From NCBI GenBank assembly GCA_015499985.1, contig JAAAUF010000840.1:6419-18373 (forward strand): 11,955 nt of DNA, in the 5' to 3' direction. The position numbers and the translations under genes are program-made. The stretch is from Haplosporangium gracile (Eukaryota; Mortierellomycota; Mortierellomycetes; Mortierellales; Mortierellaceae). This document shows positions 1 to 8,568 of this stretch, piece by piece (position 1 is the stretch's first letter; every line of letters starts with the position of its first letter). The notes beneath the pieces are model-generated. The model saw only the letters and a program-made list of their open reading frames with translations. It did not search any database and was not told the origin of the DNA.

Positions 1-61
1 TTTTCCCTATTTTTTTGGCGTTGAGTTTTGACTCTTGAAGTGAAGTGTATTTTGTTCTTTT

Positions 62-67
62 TTTATT
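62..67 (-). terminator. possible polyadenylation signal of CNH gene
   Basis: Canonical AATAAA on the minus strand, about 235 nt past the CNH stop codon. It lies inside a microsatellite, so the match may be coincidental. No better AATAAA was seen nearer the stop. Confidence 0.3.
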
Positions 68-83
68 ATTATTATTATTATTT
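62..83. repeat. (TTA)n / (ATT)n microsatellite
   Basis: About six to seven uninterrupted copies of a TTA trinucleotide lie in an AT-rich flank. It is a simple repeat with no coding role. Its first bases read AATAAA on the minus strand (62-67), so the repeat might double as a distal polyadenylation signal for the CNH gene. Confidence 0.9.
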
Positions 84-302
84 CTGATAGGATACTTGTG
101 TTGTTGGGTTTTTAGAACCGGAGTAGAGGTTGAACTCATAAATATAGCAAGAAAAAAAAAAAGTAATCAATTGCATGGATTGAAGGAAGAAGGGTATAGC
201 TTTTTTTTTTTTGTGGTGTAAAAAAAAGATAAAGGATGGACGAAAAAGAGAAGCGACGCGAAAAATATTTTGAAGAAGGACGGGGGGGGGAGGGGGTTTG
301 AC

Positions 303-3300
303 TTAGGGATAATACCCGATGAGCTCAAGTTCGTCAGGTGCAAGGAGCGGGACGACAGAGAGTTGACAGATCGAGACGCCATTCTTGGGGTGGCAGTAAC
401 TAAAGAACAGGCCGAGCGAGTCTTCTGCCATCGAGTCGCGGCCCAGGAACTTGATCGATGCTGAGGATCCGGAGGAGTTAATTGTTGCGTTGGTGAGGGC
501 GAGGGCTGTTGCTGCTAATGAAGAAGAGGTGTTGGTGGGGCCGGAGGGGGGACTTGAGGCTGGGGTTTGTGCTGTTGGTAGTGGGGGTTGTGGAGAGTGC
601 GAGCGGTATTGGTGTGGTTGAGTACTACCATCGTACATAAACCGACCCTGACCATTACTACCAGGAACAGAGGCAGCTGAGGCGGAGGACTGGGCACGGG
701 CGGTGGCCTGGATGAGATCCCGCTTGGTGATCTCTTTGACCTTTTTGGCCCTCGTCAACGAAAAGACTACAATCGCAGATTTCTCAAACCCAACCACATA
801 GATGTCATGGATGGTCTTTAAAAACTCGACCTTCTGTGGAGGGCACCCGGCGGACGAGCTAGACCCGGATCCAGGACTGGATTCGCCCCAGTCTAGAACT
901 ATACGCGATTGTGGTTTGCCTTGGAGGTCGACAATTCGGGATTGGGACCCGTAGGTGGCTAGGAAGAGTTGGCCTGTGGTGCGTTGGGAGAAGGCAAGAT
1001 TCAGGACTTCGTCTGAGGTCACCATTCGGGTCTTTGTCTTTGTCGCTGTTGCTGTTACTGTTGCTGTTGCTGCTAGTGTGGGCGTCGTGGGTGGAGGGAG
1101 TTGAGAGGGAAGGATGATGGAGGAAGAAGAGTTGGACGACGAAGACGATGAAGGTGGAGACAATGACAACGAGGATCCACGGTGGTGTGTTGGAGGGTAA
1201 GGAACTCCCAGGTTGTTGTTGCCACTGGCGCTGGCGCCTTGTGATTGCACATTCTGCAACTTGAGCGCCAAACAACGCGCCGCCTCGTCCCTCTCCTGCT
1301 CATTCATCTCCTGTTCATGAATCGACAGTTGGTCCGCAGGTCGCTGCAAAATATTGTCCCTCGATTGCCGTTGAGGACCACCGCTACCTACGCCACTACC
1401 TCCTGCTCCGGACGCCGGATAACTGGTACTACCAGTCCCACCATTATACACAGAAAGTGGCCTCGAATGAGTCTCCTTCCGCTCCGAAGACCCATACATC
1501 GCCTCAGCGGCAGCCGGGAACAAGATATGAGGCGGGACATCAAACGGAATCTTCTCAAACGAATGCCAAAGCGAACTGTTCCTAAACCCTAACTTCTTGC
1601 TCAACCCATAGATCACACTGCTAGTCTCCTGCCGATGCAAATCCGTCACCGACATATCCTGGACGTTAATCACACAGGCTCGTGAACCTTTACCAAGGAT
1701 AATGTCTGTCACCTCGGTGGGGCCCTTGACGACGGTCATGAAACTGGGTGCCTCAGGGTGGTAGAGCTGCTTGTAAAGTTTCCATTCGTAAGGGTCCTGA
1801 CTGTAATCCCGATGGAAATGAGGGTTCTCCGGCGATGTCGCTCCCGCCATCGCCATGCCACCGCCTATAGAACTGATGCTCGACCGACTAGGCGTATCTG
1901 CTCCAGAATAACTCGTCCGTGATCCATTACTACTGTTGTTTCCACCACCAGCACCGGCGCCACCACCACTGCCACCGCCAGAAGGAATAGGAGGTTTTCG
2001 TCCACGAGTAGACCGGGGACGACAATAGATATCAATCGTAGTCTTGGAAACAACGGTCATAAAGACAGTTGTAGTCGTGTAATGGAAATCCAGTCCGAGC
2101 ACATCCTTGGTCTGCTTTAGCTTCGTAAAGTCCCATGCCCACCCAACAGCTTCTGAAGTAGCATCCTGGGCGGTATTGTTGGTGATGTGCGCCGTCATAT
2201 TAGAGTTGACGGCCGCCTGGCTGAGGTAGGACGCCATCTGTGACAGCCGCCTGTTCTTTGTCGAAGTCGCCCCATTGTTGTTGTTTCCTCCCCCTCCAAT
2301 AGTTACTCCGGGGGTCGCAGAGCTGGGTGAAGAGGGGGTCGAATTTGAGGTAGTTGCTGTGGTAGCTGCCGAGGATGTCCTGTTATTACTATTGCTATTG
2401 CTGCTGGTGTAAGCAGTGTCGGATGGGTGGTGGTCCTTGGGGGTCGATTTCCGCATGACATGCTCCTGAGCAAGTGAGGCTAGACCTCCAAGACTCAAGG
2501 GCCTCTGTTTATGCTTCTTAAAGTTACTTGTGGCAATGGCCGCAGTAGAGGGAGGAGAAAGGGGACGAGAAGTGGTCGTATAAGATGTTGTTGTTGTGTC
2601 TTGTTCATCTTGAATCGATTCCAGAGGCTGGCCTGGGCTGCTCTCGGTCCATGCAGGGGGCGAGAGCAACAAAGATCGGTCCAAGCTCGTGGTATGCTGG
2701 TGGCGATTTGGGAGTAATGGTTTTTGTTGTTGCTGTGGCAGCGCTCCTCCTCCTCCTCCGGGCGCTATTGTCGATCCTGCTGTTCCTCGAGGGCCTCGAT
2801 TGAGGGAGGCTCCTGTCATTTCAGAAGCTGGGCTGGAGTACGATCCATCTGAGGCATTGTTGTTGTTATCATCCCCTCTCTGGAGGACCGTCTCGACTCT
2901 CAGCTGGATCATATTCTTCACCGCCCCAAGTTTTCCACCCTCAACGACCCGTCCTCGACCTTGAGCAGAATGGCCATAGGCGATCAGCCGGTTAATCGAG
3001 TCATAGTCGTAACACCGCACTCTCGAGTTTCTACCGGCAATTACAATCACCAGCCCAATCTCCTCCAAACAATGAATCTCCTTGAAAGCCACTCCTTGGA
3101 TATGCGTCCTGACGACGTTCCCCAACGAGCTCACTCCTCCGCTGGCGGCGTTGTTGTTACTGCTGACGCCTCCTTGCTGCCTTTCTTGTTGTTGCTGCTG
3201 TTGCTGGTGATTGGAAAACGTAAGGTCGATAGAATGCAGAGCGTTCCCAGAACCGACCAAAAGATATTGTTGATCGTGCATCGGGTCGGCGCATATGTAC

Positions 3301-4562
3301 TGAGTCGATTGATGATGGGCTGCGATGGCCGAGAGAGTGGAAGAGCCCGTTCCTGAATAAGAGAAACTGGAGGAAGAAGACACAGCAAGAGGACCAGGAC
3401 TGAGTTCTTGGATTTGAAAGAGTTGGTCCTCGGTTGGTGGAGGAGGGCCGGTCGAGATGATGGTCGAACCGCAGTTGCCAGGCATGAAAGAATAGGGCGG
3501 GGGAGCGTGATCGAGCGATTGCCTTGGCCCATTATCTACACCAGCTGTGTTGTTATTGGCGTTGCCGCTGTTGTTATCAATATTGGCGCCGAGATATTGC
3601 TCTCCTTGAGCAAAACTTATGGCGGTTGAAACCAAAGGCGATGCTCCTACAATATGTTGCTGATGCTGGTGCTGCTGAGGATAAGGCAAAGTAGATGCGG
3701 GGCTGTTGTTGTTGTGGTTTGTTATTCCCGAAGAGGCAGAGGAAGGAAAAGAGGAAGACGAAGAAGTTTCGACGATGGGCTTGGGCGGCAGGGGTTTGTC
3801 CTAATCAAATCGATATCCAAAAAGGAAAACGATAAGAAAGAAGAAAAAACATTTTTATCCAGGGGTGTTAGAGAAGCGTTTTTGTTTCTTCTTCATGCCT
3901 TGCCTATGAGTAAATGTGGTTTTAGTCATTTTTTTCAATTGAGCCTCAATGGCAAGGCAAGCAAGGCTGTAACAAAGCTGAGCTGATTGTTGGTTGTTGA
4001 GCAACACGCAAAGAATAGAAGAGAAGCCGTTTCTAAGTATTCGTACCGATAAAGAAGACGAGGAGGAAGACAAGGAGGAAGAGGGCGCCGGGATTCGAGG
4101 CAGACGAGGGGGATTATTGCTATGACCACTGCTGTTGAAAGCATTGTCGTATGGCCCAATAATGCCTCCTGACACCACTGCTGCCGCTCCCTCTTCCCCT
4201 TGAACAGATGTTATAGACGGTGTCTCCTGGTCGACGAGACGGATGACTGGCAGGTGGGGCAGGGGCTGGTTGTTCTCCTTGATCCTCGGTGGTGCTTCTG
4301 TCAACGAAGCATTGGACGATCTTCTAGGTGCAGGTGCAGCTGCTGTCGTTACAGAAGATACAATAGTGGCGCTGGTTGGTGGCTGGTATGATTGAGTGGA
4401 TTCGTCAAGCTGGGCAGTAGTTGGTGCGCCGCCATGGGAGGAGGTACTCTCGGAGGCAGCTCGCATGAGTGACTGAATAAAGGCTGGGGACCTGTCTGTG
4501 GGCAGGAGGACAATGGCGGGTGCTGGTTGGGATGAAGACTCGTGTGGCCTACTATGAGCCAT
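303..4562 (-). CDS. CNH (citron-homology) domain protein, low-complexity
   Basis: Two-exon model: exon 1 4562-4047 (172 codons), intron 4046-3801 (donor GTACGA, acceptor TTAG), exon 2 3800-303 ending TAA, giving 1337 aa. Both junctions are phase 0 and join a Ser/Pro-rich N-terminus to a DKPLPPKP stretch. The ATG at 4562 has a good context (CTCC before ATGG). Residues 1-335 are disordered, rich in Ser, Pro, Asn and Gln. CNH-like beta segments appear at about 340-366 (YICADPMHDQQYLLVGSGN), 400-440, 735-770, 840-890, 1099-1150 and 1161-1200 (IYVVGFEKSAIVVFSL), separated by long Gly/Asn/Ser/Gln inserts. In other proteins CNH domains end Ste20-type kinases and Rho GEFs (Rom2 type) and bind small GTPases; no kinase, DH or PH domain is visible here, so a cytosolic scaffold role is only inference. 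It is divergent with the MMAA gene. The family call is fairly firm; the exact start and absence of further introns are less so. Confidence 0.7.
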
Positions 4563-5067
4563 GGAGTATGGAGTGTTTTCTTTGGAATGGAATGAAAGAC
4601 AGAGGGTCGGTTGTTGGTTTATGGCAACAAAAAGACAAAGGAAAAGTTGATTTACAAACAAGAGAAGTATAGAGTGGCGTGTACGATTTGCGGGAAGGGC
4701 ATGTGAGGGAGTGAAGTGTTCAAGAAGAGAAGAAAAGAAAAAAAAGAAAAAAAGTGAGTGAGTGAATGAAGAGAGGAATGGAGTTGAAAAGAGAAGAAAA
4801 AGAAACAGGACAAGTGGAGGTGTGAAAAGTGAATGTCAAGAAAGTGTTTCAATAGGTCGAGTTCAGGGGTCGAGGTTCAAGGTCCAGCCCTCGAAATGAA
4901 CAAGTGTCAAGAGGGGGATTTTAATGTCCTTGAGGGGTAGACATGCTTGTCCTGGCCACGCTGGCCCTGTCTTTTTCTTATTCTCCTTCTGCTTTTCTCC
5001 ACTTCCCCAAAGCACACACCTACACCATTACCACCCAACACAGGCGCACGAAACTGGTTGGCTGGAA
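4563..5067. promoter_or_regulatory. divergent promoter region between CNH and MMAA genes
   Basis: The 505 bp between two opposing start codons must hold the leaders and promoters of both genes. On the CNH side (about 4715-4800) the plus strand is purine-rich, so the CNH transcript would have a pyrimidine-rich leader; a (GTGA)n-like run lies near 4754-4768. On the MMAA side a pyrimidine-rich block at 4971-5010 is followed by a CA-rich block to about 5045, a common look for leaders in these fungi. No clear TATA box was seen. Both flanking reading frames stay open upstream of the chosen starts (to 4661 minus and 4924 plus). Confidence 0.6.
4855..4879. repeat. imperfect direct repeat in divergent promoter
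   Basis: GGTCGAGTTCA at 4855-4865 is followed two bases later by GGTCGAGGTTCA at 4868-4879, differing by one inserted G. A partial third copy (GGTCCAG) begins at 4881. It sits centrally between two divergent genes, as a transcription factor site would, but no factor can be named from the sequence. Confidence 0.5.
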
Positions 5068-7836
5068 ATGACACTCATCGCCACAGCTACAACGACAGTG
5101 GCAAGGTCAGCCATAAGACAGCAACGCATAAACACATTAGCGGCTACTACTGCTCGACTCTCTCTTACTTACCCACATCACAACTGTAAGTTGCACCACA
5201 TCGACCCCATTGTTTCTCAGCACCTTTTATATTTCTTCCTGTACATGGACTAAAGCACTTGTCGCTTTTTTTTTTCCTTTGTCAAAAAGACGGTCGGCAG
5301 ACAACAAGACCATTGGCGACGCAGAGCGAAGACAGGCCACGCGATGACTCTGTCAAGGGACTCCTGTCAGGATTGATCCAAGGAGACCGATATGCCCTCG
5401 CGAGGGCGATCACCCTCGGTAAGTCTCACTGGTGATTGACGATTGGTAACTGATATTGTATTTTTTATCTGATTCAGGCACACACACATACACACGCGAC
5501 AAACGACTCTGTATCAGGAACACTTTGGGCAGTTGGAACAAGGGATCGGTCAGTTGTCAACTACAAGGAATACAGTGCAATTGGAAACAATACACGACCA
5601 GGTTCAGGAACAGAGATAAAAAAACAGGCAGAGTGAGGACGAAAGTGGGAAGTGGAAAAAAAAGGAGAAAAGATGGAAATGGAATAGATTCTCCCACGGT
5701 CTTCGGGTCGTAAATGTTCTGTAATTATTTTTATAAACATACACACATTGAAGCGAACAAATACAGAAAAGAGCCGGAAAAGATTGGTTTGGGGCAAACA
5801 AACCTACACCTCTGTCTCTGCTATTGTCGTGATGGTATTGGCATTGTTGACAATAAACAACGAAACAACAAAGAAGAACATGACGAAGCTAACCGAGGAG
5901 ATCTAGTCGAATCTTCTACTCCTAGGCATCGGGTTCAGGCACAGGAGTTGCTCTCTGAAATCCTAAAGCGGGAATCTACTCTGGCTTCGCAACAAAAGAT
6001 TACCCTCGCCAATTCAACCCCTTCACTCGACGACAAGCCCGCCGATTCCGACTCTACTTCAGCCAACCCACAACAGTCTTCAGCTCAACAACAAGGAACA
6101 TCTGGATCGAATGAAAAGAAGAAGGATCAGTCTATTCGGCTCGGAAAAAGTTTCAGGATTGGACTATCTGGACCCCCAGGAGTGGGTAAATCTACATTCA
6201 TTGAAGCCTTTGGAATGTACCTCGTCTCCAAGGGCCATCGTGTCTCTGTCTTGGTGAGTCTTGCTCTTCGATATTGTCGGTTTGTGGAAACAAATTCAGG
6301 ATCAAGCAGATGACGACATGGACCTCAGTGAGCTGACTAAGAACCTATTAATGGTACGCATGATAGGCTGTGGATCCGTCTTCGGCGAGGACAGGAGGAT
6401 CAATCTTGGGAGACAAGACTAGAATGACTGAACTCTCTCGCCACGACATGGCGTATGTCCGTCCTTCGCCCAGTCGAGGAACGCTAGGTAACAAGGGCTC
6501 TTGTCCAATTATTCGATTTGTTTCGGTGGTTACTGCTTTTACCATAAAAACGTGAAGTGTTAACCACGGTATATACCTTCAACGTTTTTGAATCCATAGG
6601 TGGTGTATGTATAATGTGTGGAAACGGCGCAAGGACAGTAAGACATATGTGATAACCTGAAAGAGCACACAACTCACTTTGACTCTCTCTTTGCATTGCG
6701 GACCCTAGGTGGCAAGGAATACCACCGAGGCGATCACATTATGTGAAGGTACGACACGGACCCATTGCTAACTGCGAAACTATGTGACAAAAGCGTCAAA
6801 GACACTACGCTAACACAGACTTTGCTTCATACTTTCTACAAATATATTAGCCGCTGGATATGATATCTGTCTTGTGGAAACAGTCGGTGTCGGTCAATCC
6901 GAAACGATGGTAGCTGATATTGTGGATATGTAAGCACAAGCACGGAATCTATACCTTGTCTTGTTGGATTTGTGAGTTGTATAGCGACGTGGCCAAGCAG
7001 ACCCTAACGCTTGCCCATATTTCGTCCACGCCGTATAGGTTCGTCCTGCTCGTACCGCCAGCAGGAGGAGATGAGCTCCAGGTAACCCCACCTACACTTC
7101 AATTGCCATCCACAACAGTTGCTCCATCCACATGCAAAAAAACCTAATCCTACTTTATTATGTCCCTTCTAATATAGGGTATGAAAAAGGGAATCATGGA
7201 ATTGTCGGACTTGGTCATTGTCAACAAGTCGGATGGAGCCCTTGTAGACTCTGCGCGCTATGCACAGATCGAGTACACCAGTGCGCTCAAGTTTGTCAAG
7301 GCAATCACCTCTTACTGGAAGGCCAAAGTCATTCGCGTTTCGTCCATGGGTGGACCTGAAGCGGGAGTCGGACTGGCTTGGGACACCATGAAGGAATATT
7401 TTGACATCATGGAGGTAGCACTTTGCCGCGGCGTCGAATAGGATATCTTTTACAATTGTACGTGCAATCTCTGAAACTGAAGAGTACCAATTTACTGATA
7501 TTTTATTTTTATTGTTGCGCTGTTGAACTAGTCGTCGGGAGAGCTGCAAAGGAAGCGTGGACACCAGCGCAAGATCTGGATGTGGCGCCAAGTCTCTTCT
7601 GAGCTCATGGATCTGTAAGTCAGCATATTCAGCAATGGGATAGAGTGAGCCAGTCAGCTGTGGAGGGATTCTTACTAACCAAATCCCCTTTTTAACTATC
7701 TAGGCTCCATGAGGATACGCAGGTACGGAAGATGGCCGACGAATTAGAGGCAAAGGTGCTCAAGAACGAGATGATGTCTGGAGCAGCGGCACACCAGATT
7801 GTAGAGAAGTTCATGAAGGATATGAGCACCTCTTAG
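5068..7836 (+). CDS. MMAA: mitochondrial methylmalonyl-CoA mutase chaperone GTPase (MMAA/MeaB family)
   Basis: P-loop GTPase that gates adenosylcobalamin loading of, and protects, B12-dependent methylmalonyl-CoA mutase in the mitochondrial matrix (family knowledge). Eleven exons: 5068-5185, 5290-5418, 5907-6253, 6367-6487, 6600-6604, 6709-6748, 6851-6929, 7039-7081, 7178-7414, 7532-7614, 7704-7836 (TAG), 444 aa; every junction is GT-AG and in phase. Residues 1-39 have four Arg and no acidic residue, fitting a matrix targeting peptide. The N-terminal helical part ([19 protein letters not shown], then a helix near 93-104) matches the family. P-loop GPPGVGKST is at 171-179, AVDPSS at 199, [20 protein letters not shown] follows, ETVGVGQSE is at 263-271, NKSD at 310-313. 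The C-terminus keeps the family's GEL-K-WMW segment. A Ser/Gln/Lys-rich linker (about 105-160) is unlike the usual compact form; human MMAA is near 418 aa. An in-frame upstream ATG at 4924 would add 48 residues and bury the targeting peptide, so 5068 is preferred. Introns are 89-117 nt except intron 2 (488 nt). Confidence 0.92.
5419..5906 (+). other. long intron 2 of the MMAA gene
   Basis: The donor GTAAGT follows codons for ITL plus one base. The acceptor ATCTAG is preceded by a good branch-like CTAAC at 5889-5893. Splicing restores Val83 and a contiguous family-like segment (ITL-VES). The intron is over four times longer than the other nine. It contains a second plausible acceptor (TTCAG, 5473-5477) followed by an in-phase open frame of 78 codons up to TAA at 5711-5713. 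That frame looks non-coding in composition and matches nothing I recognise. Confidence 0.75.
6600..6604 (+). other. 5-nt microexon (exon 5) of the MMAA gene
   Basis: Exon 4 ends at 6487 in phase 1 (CTA G) and the exon at 6709 must be read in phase 0 (GTG GCA AGG) to give the conserved VARNTTEA stretch. The five bases GTGGT at 6600-6604 are flanked by ATAG and GTATGT, repair the phase, and encode the second and third Gly-codon parts of the conserved TLGG motif. The flanking introns are then 112 and 104 nt, matching the gene's typical intron size. Without it the protein is frameshifted. No transcript supports it here. Confidence 0.8.
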
Positions 7837-8380
7837 AAAGGCAACGAGAAGAGATAAGTAAAGAAGACGTTAATGATCGCGTAATAAATCAGCCAGCCGG
7901 CTAACAAACAAGAAAAACAGTGGATAATGCGATCGCCAAGAGTGTAAACCATGTTATGTTTCTCTCTCAAACGGACGTCGTTGTCATTTTACTGGCTGTG
8001 GCACGCCCTCTTTTTTTTTTTCTCTCGGAGTAACCCTGATTAATACGAAATACACCCACGGACCAAGTTCCGTGCCCACATTCCTTGCTTTGCTTTCCCC
8101 TCCACCTCTCCCTCCCTTATGAGAGCCAGAGACAAAAAAGCAAGAAAAGATATCGTCATGCGCCTTTTTTGTCTGTCGACATCAACAAAAGCAAAGCAAA
8201 TTTATTCGTCGTTGTCGTTTTCTTTATTGTCGTGTTGTTACTACTCAGGTAAAGACAAGGGGTAATGGATGGCGGAGCATGTGGACAGCCAGCAGATATG
8301 AAATGCAAAAAGGGACGCAAAAAAAAAGGGAGGCGTTCGAAAATATCGTACGCACTTAGAAGAAGCGAAAAGGGAGACCA
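7837..8380. other. non-coding region between MMAA and sphingosine kinase genes
   Basis: It holds the 3' untranslated region of the MMAA gene (AATAAA at 7883-7888), then intergenic DNA with a T12-like run near 8012-8023, an ACGT-core element (GGACGTCG, about 7973-7980) and a 6-bp perfect inverted repeat CACGGA/TCCGTG (8057-8074, 6-nt loop). The palindromic pieces could be promoter elements of the downstream gene, but they are short enough to occur by chance. No gene is supported. Confidence 0.5.
7883..7888 (+). terminator. polyadenylation signal of the MMAA gene
   Basis: Canonical AATAAA 46 nt after the MMAA stop codon, a plausible distance for a fungal 3' untranslated region. Confidence 0.55.
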
Positions 8381-8568
8381 CTTCTTCTTTCGTTTCCTCT
8401 CTTCTTCTTCTTCACCTATCCTCTCTCCTCTCTTCTCCTCTCTTCTTACTCATTTCACTTCCTCATTCAACACACTCTCACTCTCATACTCCCCTTACTT
8501 TTCTTCTTCTCCCTCCTTATTCTCATTTACTCCCCTCACTTCTCATTCGGCCGAACAAAACGAGAGAG
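8381..8568 (+). promoter_or_regulatory. pyrimidine-rich leader of the sphingosine kinase gene
   Basis: About 170 bases of almost pure C and T (many CTTCTT and CTCTCC units) end just before the start codon at 8569. Such tracts commonly overlap transcription start regions and 5' leaders in fungi and resemble the shorter tract before the MMAA start. A long plus-strand reading frame crosses it (8265-8687) but encodes Ser/Phe runs and is out of frame with the kinase. Confidence 0.6.

Larger units (their letters stand above)
1..302. other. AT-rich 3' flank of the CNH gene
   Basis: No coding sequence is supported here. The stretch has long T and A runs (around 200-212 and 151-162), a TTA microsatellite and a G9-A-G5 tract at 282-296 just beyond the stop codon of the minus-strand CNH gene, so it probably holds that gene's 3' untranslated region and the intergenic space. 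The G tract reads as a C-rich segment in the CNH transcript. The short ORFs on either strand are low-complexity or overlap the real C-terminus. Confidence 0.6.

Noticed and set aside
515..3532. Minus-strand ORFs in other frames of the CNH gene, up to 138 codons
   Set aside because: They are out-of-frame readings of the same low-complexity repeats; the long frame ending at 303 contains the CNH motifs.
911..3629. Several plus-strand ORFs of 60-131 codons opposite the CNH gene
   Set aside because: They are antisense to trinucleotide-repeat coding sequence, have runs of Leu, Val and Arg, and lack recognisable domains.
5714..6313. A 199-codon ORF taken as a gene start at 5714
   Set aside because: Only its part from 5907 to 6253 matches the GTPase family. 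Upstream codons are intron 2, and the tail after 6253 runs past a good GTGAGT donor.
6370..6555. Read-through of MMAA exon 4 to 6555 with a later donor
   Set aside because: It would insert some 15-20 residues into the conserved TLGGV motif; the microexon model keeps the family sequence intact.
8057..8074. Hairpin CACGGA/TCCGTG as a terminator or regulatory RNA
   Set aside because: A 6-bp stem with a 6-nt loop is expected by chance in a stretch of this size, and no adjacent T-run or gene end supports a function.
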